A stretch of 64,000 nt of DNA, from positions 1-64,000 of the forward strand of contig CAYTPW010000017.1 of assembly GCA_964439935.1 (NCBI GenBank). The letters run 5' to 3'. Position numbers and translations under genes: made by a program. This stretch comes from JABMQW01 sp964439935. Its GTDB lineage: Bacteria; Fidelibacterota; Marinisomatia; Marinisomatales; TCS56. Shown here one piece after another: positions 41,952-50,641 of the stretch (within the stretch, counting starts at the first letter, position 1; every line of letters starts with the position of its first letter). Under the pieces are notes generated by a model. It was not told the DNA's origin. It was given only the letters and a program-made list of their open reading frames with translations, and searched no databases.

Positions 41952-44093
41952 ATGAAGAAATTTTCACTTTCCATCGTCAATCTACTGGTCCTTACAGGTA
42001 TAGCTGTGTCTGAAACCAATATCATACAACATAATCTGATGCCAGTTCCGAAACTGGTTGAATTTGGCGAGGGTAGATTCATTATAAATCGTGATTTCAC
42101 TGTTCAACTGACCGGTGCCTGTGACGATCGAACTGTAAGAGCCTCGACACATCTGTTACGGCGGCTGTCTGGTCGGACCGGTTATTTTATTGATCAGGGC
42201 TTTGTTGAAATTGACCAATCAATCATCAATCCCAAACTTGTAATCGGCTGTGAGCGGATCGGCAGATTAGATGTGGGCGAAGATGAATCATATTCCCTTA
42301 ATGTTTCACCAGACAATATCGTGATCAATGCACCAACAGAATTGGGAGTGCTTCATGCTCTCGAAACTTTACTCCAATTATTTGAAACCGATGGTGAAGA
42401 ATATTATTTCCCTGAAGTAATAATTGAAGATGCTCCCCGGTTTCCCTGGCGGGGATTGATGTTGGATGTTTGCCGGCATTTTATACCTATTGAAGTGATC
42501 AAACGGAATATCGATGCAATGGTAGCAGTTAAAATGAATGTACTGCATTTGCATTTAAGCGAGGATCAGGGGTTTCGAATCGAAAGTAAAATTTTTCCCC
42601 GGTTACATCAGATGGGCTCTGATGGCGACTATTTTACCCAACTGCAGATTAAGGAAATTATCGCCTATGCTGGTGAACGTGGTATTCGTGTAATACCGGA
42701 ATTTGATATGCCCGGTCACGCCACTGCCTGGTTCGTAGGGCATCCCGAGTTATCCAGTTTGGATACTACTTATACAATCGAACGCGGTTGGGGAGTGCAA
42801 GACCCGGTGATGGACCCGACCCGGGAAGTGACCTTTGAGTTTCTAGATGCTTTTATAGGTGAGATGGCTGGACTTTTTCCTGATGCTTATTTTCATATTG
42901 GTGGTGACGAAAATAATGGTGTTCACTGGGGGAAAAATCCAGACATTCAGGTATATATGGAGCAACACGGTTACGAAAATACCCACCAGCTGCAAAGCTA
43001 TTTCACTGATCGTGTTCGACAGATCGTGGAAAAGCATGGAAAAATTATGATTGGCTGGGATGAGATATTTGATCCGGGGATGAATAAAAACATCATTTCA
43101 CAGGTCTGGTCTTCGCACGGACTGAAGCAACTTCCCGTAATCCTGTCTGATGATTTCCAGGTCATTATTTCGAATGGTTATTACATCGATCTTTTCTGGT
43201 CAACCGAAACTCATTATCTCAAAGATCCCGCACGTGAAGGTTTTATCGACGATGTTGTGCTGGAAAAAAACATACTGGGGGGTGAGGTACCATCATGGGC
43301 TGAATTCAATACACCAGAGGTGATAGACGCCCGGATCTGGCCCCGCACGGCCGCAATTGCTGAACGTTTCTGGTCAGCCAAAGAAATCCGCGATGTTGAT
43401 GATATGTACCGCCGACTGGAAAGGATCAGTTTTCAATTGGAAGAATTGGGAATCCAGCATATCCGTAATTATGAAATGATGTTGCGGCGATTGACCAATA
43501 ATGCTGATATCCAGGCGCTCAAAACGCTCGCGAACCTTGTTGAACCGATTGAGGATTATCGCCGGCATCAATTTGATCCGGACCGGAAATATCTATCCTA
43601 TTCGCCGTTGACGCGGTTGGTCGATGTCGTACAGTCTGATGCACTGGAAGCACGGAAATTCAGAATTACCACGACGGTGTATCTACAGCAATGGTCGGTT
43701 TTAAATGCAGATGCAGAGCGATTGAAGGGACGGAAAAGAAAAACACATTTCCAAAATGCAAATAATATTCCTGAAGCGGTTGAGATCACAAAAATGCTTA
43801 CAGCCTGGCAGAAAAATCATTCTGAACTGAATACAATAATCAACTCATCACCAATCTTGAAAGAAATTGAACCGCTGTCCATGAATCTATCTGTGCTGGC
43901 TGAAATCGGATTGGAAGCAATCACCTACTTGGGAAATGGTCAAACCGCGTCCGCGGAATGGACAGCAGAGAAATTGAAATATCTGAAACAGGCCAGTGAA
44001 CCAAAAGCCGAACTGGTATTAAGAATCCTGCCTGCGATAGAAGATATTATCAGAGCTGCCGGGAACTTACCGCGTGAAGCAGATGATGAATAA
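41952..44093 (+). CDS. GH20 beta-N-acetylhexosaminidase, exported
   Basis: 713 residues. A signal peptide (FSLSIVNLLVLTGIAVSE) is followed by the small N-terminal GH20b domain (NLMPVPKLVEFGEGRFIINR) and the TIM-barrel catalytic domain from FPWRGLMLDVCRHFIPIEVI. The catalytic pair is D319-E320 in YFHIGGDENNGVHW, used in substrate-assisted removal of terminal GlcNAc/GalNAc. LHLHLSEDQGFRIESK and PEFDMPGHATAWF are standard GH20 strands. About 150 C-terminal helical residues are extra. Substrates could be chitin oligomers, glycoproteins or murein fragments; the neighbours favour cell-wall fragments but do not prove it. The next gene overlaps its 3' end. GAGG precedes the ATG. Confidence 0.93.
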   Translation: MKKFSLSIVNLLVLTGIAVSETNIIQHNLMPVPKLVEFGEGRFIINRDFTVQLTGACDDRTVRASTHLLRRLSGRTGYFIDQGFVEIDQSIINPKLVIGCERIGRLDVGEDESYSLNVSPDNIVINAPTELGVLHALETLLQLFETDGEEYYFPEVIIEDAPRFPWRGLMLDVCRHFIPIEVIKRNIDAMVAVKMNVLHLHLSEDQGFRIESKIFPRLHQMGSDGDYFTQLQIKEIIAYAGERGIRVIPEFDMPGHATAWFVGHPELSSLDTTYTIERGWGVQDPVMDPTREVTFEFLDAFIGEMAGLFPDAYFHIGGDENNGVHWGKNPDIQVYMEQHGYENTHQLQSYFTDRVRQIVEKHGKIMIGWDEIFDPGMNKNIISQVWSSHGLKQLPVILSDDFQVIISNGYYIDLFWSTETHYLKDPAREGFIDDVVLEKNILGGEVPSWAEFNTPEVIDARIWPRTAAIAERFWSAKEIRDVDDMYRRLERISFQLEELGIQHIRNYEMMLRRLTNNADIQALKTLANLVEPIEDYRRHQFDPDRKYLSYSPLTRLVDVVQSDALEARKFRITTTVYLQQWSVLNADAERLKGRKRKTHFQNANNIPEAVEITKMLTAWQKNHSELNTIINSSPILKEIEPLSMNLSVLAEIGLEAITYLGNGQTASAEWTAEKLKYLKQASEPKAELVLRILPAIEDIIRAAGNLPREADDE

Positions 44094-45576
44094 TATGCCG
44101 GGAATAGATATCTGGAAAAAGTTGATGTCGCTTTTAGTGGCGGTTTTGCTATTTTTACCCGGACTCAACGCCCAACGTACTATCGATGATTGGCTGACCT
44201 ATATAGCAATTGATGATACGTTGAATCGCGCACAATGGAGTATTTATGCTGAATACGCTGGTACAGGTGAACCAATAATCGATTACCACTCCAAAATTTG
44301 TCTGGCTCCGGCATCAAGCTTAAAAATTGTGACTACCGGATTGACGCTGGTCAAACTTGGACCGGATTTTCAATTCTCAACACAGCTTTATTACTCGGGC
44401 AGCATCAATCGTAAAGGAATCCTGAATGGTAATCTTATAATTGTTGGTGGGGGGGACCCGACATTAGGTTCTGAAATGGTACCGGGAAGTCTTAGTCTGG
44501 ATAGCTTGACTCAGACCTGGACCAAGGCAATCAGTGCCGCTGGAATTAAACGGATCAATGGGGCGGTTATAAGCGATGTCTCCCTGCTTGAAGAACAGGC
44601 CGTTCCCGATTATTGGCCCTGGATCGATATTGGCAATTACTACGGCGCCGGAACCAGCGCGCTCTGTATTCATGATAACCTGTACTACTTGACTTTCAAG
44701 CCAGGCGCTGCTGTGGGCGATCCTGCCACCGTTCTTGCGGTTGTACCGCAGATACCCGGACTGAAATTTATCAATCATATGCGCACCGGTCCTGAAGGGA
44801 GTGGGGACAACGGATATATCTACTGTGCACCCGGGCAATTTACTGCAACACTCAGAGGAACGGTACCAGCGGGAGTTGAAGAATTTACGATCAAGGGTTC
44901 AATTCCGAAACCGGCCCTCCTGGCGGCTCAACTGTTGAGTAATGCTTTGGTCACAGATGGCATTAAGATTAGTGGAGAAGCCCGCATAAATACTGCTTCC
45001 ATCGAGTATAATCAAAACAAACTGATTCACCGGAATGAATCACCCCTACTCAAAGATATCGTCCGAGTCACCAATCAAAAAAGTGTTAATCTCTACACTG
45101 AACAGCTATTGAAATTTACTGCCTGGAAGGAATCGGGGTCGGGTAGTTTGGATTCGGGCTTTAAGTTGATCGAAGCTTTCCTCGATACAAATAAAATTGA
45201 TGCTCTAGGCTGGAGGCTTTATGACGCCAGTGGATTATCGCGTACCAACCGTGTATCAGCCCGGCAATTGAGTAATTTTCTATCCCTAATGTCCCAAACA
45301 CCAGTATTTGAAGATTATTATAATTCTTTCTCGATTGCCGGTGATCCGGAGGGGATTGGATTTGTGAAATCATTTGGGAAAGGTTCAGTTTTGGCACTGA
45401 ATGGTCGTATCAAGACTGGTTTGATCAGCGGTGTCCGCAGCCATTCCGGGTATCTCACTACTAACTCCGGTCGATTGGTAGCATTCTCATTTATTTGTAA
45501 TAACTATCCCGTCAGTACACGGCGAATTAATAAGATCCATGAAGCTATTCTGGTCCAGCTAGCTATGCAGCAATAA
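44083..45576 (+). CDS. dacB: D-alanyl-D-alanine carboxypeptidase/endopeptidase (S13, PBP4/DacB type)
   Basis: About 497 residues of the S13 penicillin-binding family, which trims pentapeptides and cuts D-Ala-mDAP cross-links in the periplasm. The catalytic motif is S78-S-L-K81 in LAPASSLKIVTTGL. The second motif lies in LYDASGLSRTNRVS. The KTG motif is K444-T-G in LNGRIKTGLISGVRS. The insert domain between the first two motifs is present, as in DacB. A signal segment (KKLMSLLVAVLLFLPGLNAQ) exports it. Starts at 44074 (GTG), 44083, 44086 and 44095 are all possible. The gene overlaps the GH20 gene and lies 13 nt before the amidase. Confidence 0.92.
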   Translation: MMNNMPGIDIWKKLMSLLVAVLLFLPGLNAQRTIDDWLTYIAIDDTLNRAQWSIYAEYAGTGEPIIDYHSKICLAPASSLKIVTTGLTLVKLGPDFQFSTQLYYSGSINRKGILNGNLIIVGGGDPTLGSEMVPGSLSLDSLTQTWTKAISAAGIKRINGAVISDVSLLEEQAVPDYWPWIDIGNYYGAGTSALCIHDNLYYLTFKPGAAVGDPATVLAVVPQIPGLKFINHMRTGPEGSGDNGYIYCAPGQFTATLRGTVPAGVEEFTIKGSIPKPALLAAQLLSNALVTDGIKISGEARINTASIEYNQNKLIHRNESPLLKDIVRVTNQKSVNLYTEQLLKFTAWKESGSGSLDSGFKLIEAFLDTNKIDALGWRLYDASGLSRTNRVSARQLSNFLSLMSQTPVFEDYYNSFSIAGDPEGIGFVKSFGKGSVLALNGRIKTGLISGVRSHSGYLTTNSGRLVAFSFICNNYPVSTRRINKIHEAILVQLAMQQ

Positions 45577-45589
45577 AGGAAAGTCAACG

Positions 45590-47938
45590 ATGTTATTACG
45601 AAAATTGATATTTCTTAACTCTGTTATATCACTGGTTCTCGGACAGATGCCAGTGATTTCTCACCCTACTGCATTCAATTTACCTCCTGACTCCATCGAT
45701 TCATTCGTTCTGATTAATCCGGTGCTCAATGATTCGATTTCACTTCGGTTATATGAGGGATATTTAGAGGATGATACAGTTGTCATCAACCCTGATAACT
45801 CTCACCTGCAAACTATAATCAGCAAACGTCCTCACCAGGATTTGTTACAGATTACCTGCCGCACTGAAAAAGTAACAATTCTTGGTTCACTATTGGTCGA
45901 TAAATCCTCGGCGGACACACTGGGTTCGGATTCGCTGGAAATGTTTTATAAGCATAATTTGTTAATCCGTAACCGGAAGGAATTATACCATCTTGAACCA
46001 CCCTCTGATACAACCAGTTACTATGCTTCCATTTCAGGTTCGCATTTACTTACTGATGGATTATATAAAATTGAGGACTTGGTTTCCTTGCTAGCCAATT
46101 TATTGGGCAAGGAACACTTCCTGGAGCTGGTAAATCCTACCATGACAGATACCGTATATTTACGATTATTCCCAACTCAATTTCCCCGAAACTGGATTGA
46201 GCCGTACTCAATCGAGCAGATATTTGCGGAGCTGATCGCCGATCGGGATTCGGTGCGCCATTTTATGTTCACTTATCCATCCGATTTAGATACTGTTTAT
46301 AGTCCTAAGTATCGATTTGGTGGTTGGGCCAGGGATACCGCGGCTGTCCTGCTGGTGGTAAATGATACAGTCCCCATATTCAGCAGTGGTTCCTTTGTTG
46401 GCCTATTTGATATCGAATCCGGCTGGAATTCATTTAAAATCAGTTATACAACCGATACCTGTAAAATAAATACAGCAATTAATCTCTTCCGACCGACACC
46501 ATTTGATCCCGAACAACCTTACACACAAATTGACCAGAACTCAATTATACCGGAAAACAATATTACGATTTACCGTCCAGACCGCCTGATAGTTCGTTTT
46601 CGGGGGACTCCCGATGGCACTGCGCAATTCAAAATACCATCCCTCACTGGCGGCTTTATGCCAATGAGCGAAATTATTTCAACGAAAGGTGAGGGAACTG
46701 GTTTATATGAGGGTGTTTTCGAAATTACAGACGATGATAAATGTCGAAATAAACCAATATTTTTCAAACTCAAAGGACCGGATGCACGGACAGTCAAAGC
46801 CAATTCGACTGGTAGACTAACTGTCGCTATAAAAAAGCAACCTGTGTTACTGCAGACTGCTTGGAATACAACCCTGGTTCGTCATGCACCCCATGGAGAA
46901 ATTCTGACCATTCTTTCTGCTGGAATTATGGTAAAGGGTATTGCCGATTTGGATCGCTACTGGAAAGTTGCCTTATCAAATCACCGAACAGCATACATCA
47001 CCAGCCGTGCGGTCACTCAACTGCCAAGCGGCCGTGATTTGCCTCAATCCGGCCTTTATGGAATATCCACTGAGGTAGATTCAGGGTGGGTATCATTGTT
47101 ATTTAATTTGACTGAACAGGTTCCTTTTAAAATTGTTCAGTCAACAGTACCTCAGAAACTGGCAGTTTATTTTTACCGCACCAGGTTCATGAATGAATGG
47201 ACGGTTTATGCTGACAGTTGTCCGTTGATTGATCATTATGAGTGGGTTGAAGAAGAAGATGATGTGTTGCGTTTCGATATATTTTTAAATACTGATCAAC
47301 AGTGGGGCTACCGGGGATATTATGATCGGAATAGTTTTAGATTTGATATCAAATTACCGCCAGTGTTAAATCCTGTTAATCCATTTGAGGGCTTGACCTT
47401 TATACTCGATGCCGGTCACGGCGGTAAGCACAGAGGTGCGGTCGGTCCATCGGGAATAAATGAGAAGGATGTGAACCTGGTATATGCCCAGTACCTGGGT
47501 AAAATGCTACAGGATCGGGGAGCCACGGTAGTACCTACCCGGCAGGTAGATACCACCCTCCAGCTATATGAACGGATGATAATCGCACGCGAAGCTGAGG
47601 GAGATATCTTTCTGTGGCTGCATAATAACGCTCCCGGGTCTAGCCGCAATCCAATGGAAGTCAGTGGTACCAGTACCTACTATACCAGTCCCCAGAACTG
47701 GCCGTTTGCTCGGACAGTATATCCACATTTAGTCGACCTGGGATTGGAACCATTTGGACAGGTACATCGAACATACTATATAACCCGCCAGACCGATATG
47801 ATAATTTTCCTGGTTGAGGGTGCTTTTATGAGCCACCCGGAAGATGAACTATTTATGCTGTCCGATCAGAATTTGAAGAAATTAGCTGCTGCTGTACTAA
47901 ACGGAATTGAACAGCAGTTAATTCGAATATCAAATTAA
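45590..47938 (+). CDS. N-acetylmuramoyl-L-alanine amidase (Amidase_3) with long N-terminal region
   Basis: 782 residues. The catalytic domain is C-terminal (about 601-780) with all zinc/catalytic residues: H610 (LDAGHGGKHRGA), E625 (GINEKDVNL), H678 (LWLHNNAP) and E743 (FLVEGAFMS). It cuts the bond between MurNAc and the stem peptide. The first 600 residues are beta-rich and include an SH3-like segment near 430-460 (NTTLVRHAPHGEILTILSAG) and an AMIN-like portion just before the catalytic domain (FKIVQSTVPQKLAVYFYRTR). Signal peptide at the N-terminus (LIFLNSVISLVLGQ). It is the third gene of the GH20-DacB unit. Its stop overlaps the convergent epimerase gene by 9 nt. Confidence 0.92.
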   Translation: MLLRKLIFLNSVISLVLGQMPVISHPTAFNLPPDSIDSFVLINPVLNDSISLRLYEGYLEDDTVVINPDNSHLQTIISKRPHQDLLQITCRTEKVTILGSLLVDKSSADTLGSDSLEMFYKHNLLIRNRKELYHLEPPSDTTSYYASISGSHLLTDGLYKIEDLVSLLANLLGKEHFLELVNPTMTDTVYLRLFPTQFPRNWIEPYSIEQIFAELIADRDSVRHFMFTYPSDLDTVYSPKYRFGGWARDTAAVLLVVNDTVPIFSSGSFVGLFDIESGWNSFKISYTTDTCKINTAINLFRPTPFDPEQPYTQIDQNSIIPENNITIYRPDRLIVRFRGTPDGTAQFKIPSLTGGFMPMSEIISTKGEGTGLYEGVFEITDDDKCRNKPIFFKLKGPDARTVKANSTGRLTVAIKKQPVLLQTAWNTTLVRHAPHGEILTILSAGIMVKGIADLDRYWKVALSNHRTAYITSRAVTQLPSGRDLPQSGLYGISTEVDSGWVSLLFNLTEQVPFKIVQSTVPQKLAVYFYRTRFMNEWTVYADSCPLIDHYEWVEEEDDVLRFDIFLNTDQQWGYRGYYDRNSFRFDIKLPPVLNPVNPFEGLTFILDAGHGGKHRGAVGPSGINEKDVNLVYAQYLGKMLQDRGATVVPTRQVDTTLQLYERMIIAREAEGDIFLWLHNNAPGSSRNPMEVSGTSTYYTSPQNWPFARTVYPHLVDLGLEPFGQVHRTYYITRQTDMIIFLVEGAFMSHPEDELFMLSDQNLKKLAAAVLNGIEQQLIRISN

Positions 47939-48937
47939 TCCAATACCGGGGCGCCGTGGTAATGTGATTTTACCGTTGACGATTTTCATTCCTTCGTAGG
48001 GATCATTGGCAATCAGCAGATTGCCATCCAGATCGGCCCAATCCACCATCGGCGAAAGATGGGCGGCGGCAGATACGGCACAACTGGTTTCGGTCATGCA
48101 ACCCAGCATAACCTGCATTCCCAGGGAACGTGCCAGAATCAGCATTTTATGGGCTTCCCGCAGGCCAGTGCATTTCATAAGTTTAATATTTATACCCGAG
48201 TATACACCCCTAAGCTTTGGAACATCCGCCAGGCGCTGTAGTGCTTCATCGGCGATAATCGGTAATGGGCTATTCTCTGTCAGCCAGGCTGTATCATCGA
48301 TCGAACCTTTGGGCATTGGTTGTTCAATCAACAGGCAGTCACGGTCATTCAACCAGTGTATCATTTCCAGGGCCAGGTGTTTATCGGTCCAACCCTGATT
48401 GGCATCGATGGTGAGGGGCTTTTCAGTATTGTCTCTGATAGTTTCAATAATCTCCCGGTCGTTATCGCGCCCCAGCTTGACCTTGATAATATTGTAGGGT
48501 TCAGCTTCCTGCAATTTTTCCTGGATTATTTCTGGTGTGTCGATTCCAATCGTATAGGTTGTATCCGGTGTATTGTTTGCGTCAAAGCCCCAGATCTGGT
48601 ACCATGGTTTCCCAAGTAGTTTTCCTACCAGATCGTGAAGTGCAATGTCAACCGCAGCTTTAGCCGCGCAATTGCCCGGTACGATTGCGTCCACATAATC
48701 AAGAATGCATTCGAGCTGGAAGGGATCGGTGAATTGACTAAGATCCAACTGAGATAGGAATTGCATCACCGATGCTTGTGACTCTCCCAGGTAGGGTGGC
48801 ATCGAGGCTTCACCATAACCGGTGACACCTTCATAGGTAATCTCAGTCAGAACGGCAGGCGTAGTGGTTCGGGAGTGGACTGCGACAGTAAAAACGTGTT
48901 TCAATTCTAAAGTAAAGGGTTTGAATTTTAGTCGCAT
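47930..48937 (-). CDS. L-Ala-D/L-Glu epimerase (enolase superfamily)
   Basis: 335 residues of the muconate-lactonising subgroup. The acid/base lysines are K152-x-K154 (IIKVKLGRD) and K252 (INIKLMKCTG). The Mg2+ ligands are D178 (TIDANQGW), E205 (LIEQPMPKG) and D230 (IADEALQR). The DLDGN motif near the C-terminus matches the Asp-x-Asp that reads the dipeptide amino group in Ala-Glu epimerases. The reaction converts L-Ala-D-Glu from murein to L-Ala-L-Glu, which ordinary peptidases can split. No signal peptide, so it acts in the cytoplasm. It lies 10 nt downstream of the NlpC/P60 gene, which would supply its substrate, as in ykfB-ykfC of Bacillus. Confidence 0.9.
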   Translation of the reverse strand: MRLKFKPFTLELKHVFTVAVHSRTTTPAVLTEITYEGVTGYGEASMPPYLGESQASVMQFLSQLDLSQFTDPFQLECILDYVDAIVPGNCAAKAAVDIALHDLVGKLLGKPWYQIWGFDANNTPDTTYTIGIDTPEIIQEKLQEAEPYNIIKVKLGRDNDREIIETIRDNTEKPLTIDANQGWTDKHLALEMIHWLNDRDCLLIEQPMPKGSIDDTAWLTENSPLPIIADEALQRLADVPKLRGVYSGINIKLMKCTGLREAHKMLILARSLGMQVMLGCMTETSCAVSAAAHLSPMVDWADLDGNLLIANDPYEGMKIVNGKITLPRRPGIGLI

Positions 48938-48947
48938 AATTATCGAT

Positions 48948-50144
48948 CTAATTTAGGATATATGCAGGATGATTTCTGACCAGTGTGATGCCATTATCAT
49001 TTAATGACGTCAAAATCCGGCGCGCCCTGATATATGTATCATAACGATACTTATTGAAATTGGATCGGGTGGAATCAATGCTGTTAATCTTTACTAATCC
49101 GGAAGCATGGATGAATTCGGTGTCGCCCATATATAGACCAACATGTGTGATGCGTTCACGGGTAGTATCCGTGGCGGCTTTACCAAAAAAGAGTAGATCC
49201 CCCGGAACCAGATTATCAAAACCGTCCTCGGTATCAACCAGATCGCCGGTATGAACCTGTTGTGATGCATCCCTCGGAAGCATTATGCCATTTAGATAAA
49301 ACACGGTTTTCGTAAATCCGCTGCAGTCGAAATTTTTGGTGGATGTACCGCCCCAAAGATAGGGAAGGCCGATATATTTTCGTGCATTACGGATAATATT
49401 TTCTACATTCGGTTCAACAGATAACCAATTGGAAAATAAACCGGCTTCTGAATTTGGTACAAAGGCTGTCCGGCCATCAGGAAAGCGCACATGATAATAT
49501 TCAAAACTCTCCTCTAATAATTCCAGTAAATCTCCCGATACCAGATCTGATATCCGTTCACTGTCACGAAGCGGCGCTGAGTAGGCAAATCCAGTGTCAT
49601 TCAAATAAATAATTTTAGGAATATTTTTCCAATTATCAACTGTTTTAGCATCTACTTTAGTTATACCACTTGCATCAACCCAGGCTAAGTAATCGTCAGG
49701 TGTTTGTACTAAATACCAATAACTTGATTTCTTTAGAATTTTTACCACCGTTCCAAGCAGTGCCTGAGTAGCCAATTCGGACGAATGGGCTGGTCTCGTC
49801 CTGATATTCGCCACTGAAAGGCGAACAATACCAAAATGGTTTTCACCGAGACTGTTATCAGGTAATACATTAATATTATCGATCGCATTGATCTTAATCC
49901 GATTAAGTTGGTTCATCAGATCGTTCAGCGCCTGTGGCAGATTTGTTTCCCCGGTAAGTGTGATGATGCCATCTATGTCATCCGCTTCAATGCTAAAGAT
50001 AGCTACCCGTCTATCGGGTGCCCACTGTTGTTTTACGGAACTGATAATTCTATTAATATTATTCATATTATTGCCCGAAATATCTGGTTGGCAGCTGATT
50101 AGAAGAACGGCAGCCAATATTGCCGATATACCTGTTTTACACAT
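48948..50144 (-). CDS. SH3-NlpC/P60 endopeptidase lipoprotein (YkfC-like)
   Basis: 398 residues. Lipoprotein signal with Cys18 (LAAVLLISCQPD). A BON-like stretch (about 45-95) is followed by two SH3b-like domains (about 105-160 and 180-235) and a C-terminal NlpC/P60 cysteine peptidase with C274 (NFDCSGFTKT), H334 (ITHVGLYMGD) and H346 (FIHASGL). The layout matches YkfC-type gamma-D-glutamyl-diamino acid endopeptidases, which release L-Ala-D-Glu from free murein peptides. GGAAG lies 5 nt before the ATG at 50144; an upstream in-frame ATG at 50156 is less likely. The downstream epimerase would process the product. Confidence 0.88.
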   Translation of the reverse strand: MCKTGISAILAAVLLISCQPDISGNNMNNINRIISSVKQQWAPDRRVAIFSIEADDIDGIITLTGETNLPQALNDLMNQLNRIKINAIDNINVLPDNSLGENHFGIVRLSVANIRTRPAHSSELATQALLGTVVKILKKSSYWYLVQTPDDYLAWVDASGITKVDAKTVDNWKNIPKIIYLNDTGFAYSAPLRDSERISDLVSGDLLELLEESFEYYHVRFPDGRTAFVPNSEAGLFSNWLSVEPNVENIIRNARKYIGLPYLWGGTSTKNFDCSGFTKTVFYLNGIMLPRDASQQVHTGDLVDTEDGFDNLVPGDLLFFGKAATDTTRERITHVGLYMGDTEFIHASGLVKINSIDSTRSNFNKYRYDTYIRARRILTSLNDNGITLVRNHPAYILN

Positions 50145-50641
50145 TTTAACTTCCATTTCTTAGACTGATATTAGGATAATTATCCGGTTGGGTCGAAAAG
50201 AAAATTAATTGGATCTAATCTTACAGACCACAAATGGCAACGACAAATCGTCTGCTTTTTAATTAATATCGCTTGATAGTAATGCAGGTCTTGGGGTAGT
50301 TTCAATTCTAGTAATTGGTATACGACATTTGTTATTTTATTACTGACTGATCAGCAGTTCAGAATAAATATTAAAATGACCTTGATTAGGAGCCAGACTG
50401 ATCTCAGTTAATGTCGGGAACAAATTATTGTTCAGGGAAATTAGCATGAGACCATGCAAAAGACGAATGGCTTTCACCTACGTTAATCTGGCGGGGTTTT
50501 GGACTATATTATTCAACGTCATGGCACTAAAGTCTTTTGCTGTGGTGACCTGAACCAATATGCTCAACAAGTTCATTGAGGCAAGTACAAATATTCAGAA
50601 TGAAACTAAATTCATAATTGACAATTCAGCGGAGCGATTCG
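50145..50641. other. Intergenic region between divergent genes
   Basis: About 500 nt separating the NlpC/P60 gene (leftward) and the TonB-receptor operon (rightward). It must hold both promoters, but I cannot point to convincing hexamers. A 35-codon frame at 50446-50553 has an AGGGA ahead of it and encodes a short hydrophobic peptide; support is too weak to call a gene. No hairpin terminator or RNA gene seen. Confidence 0.5.

Noticed and set aside
50446..50553. A 35-codon frame encoding a short hydrophobic peptide preceded by AGGGA.
   Set aside because: Too short, no homology recognised, and chance is likely in a 500-nt spacer.
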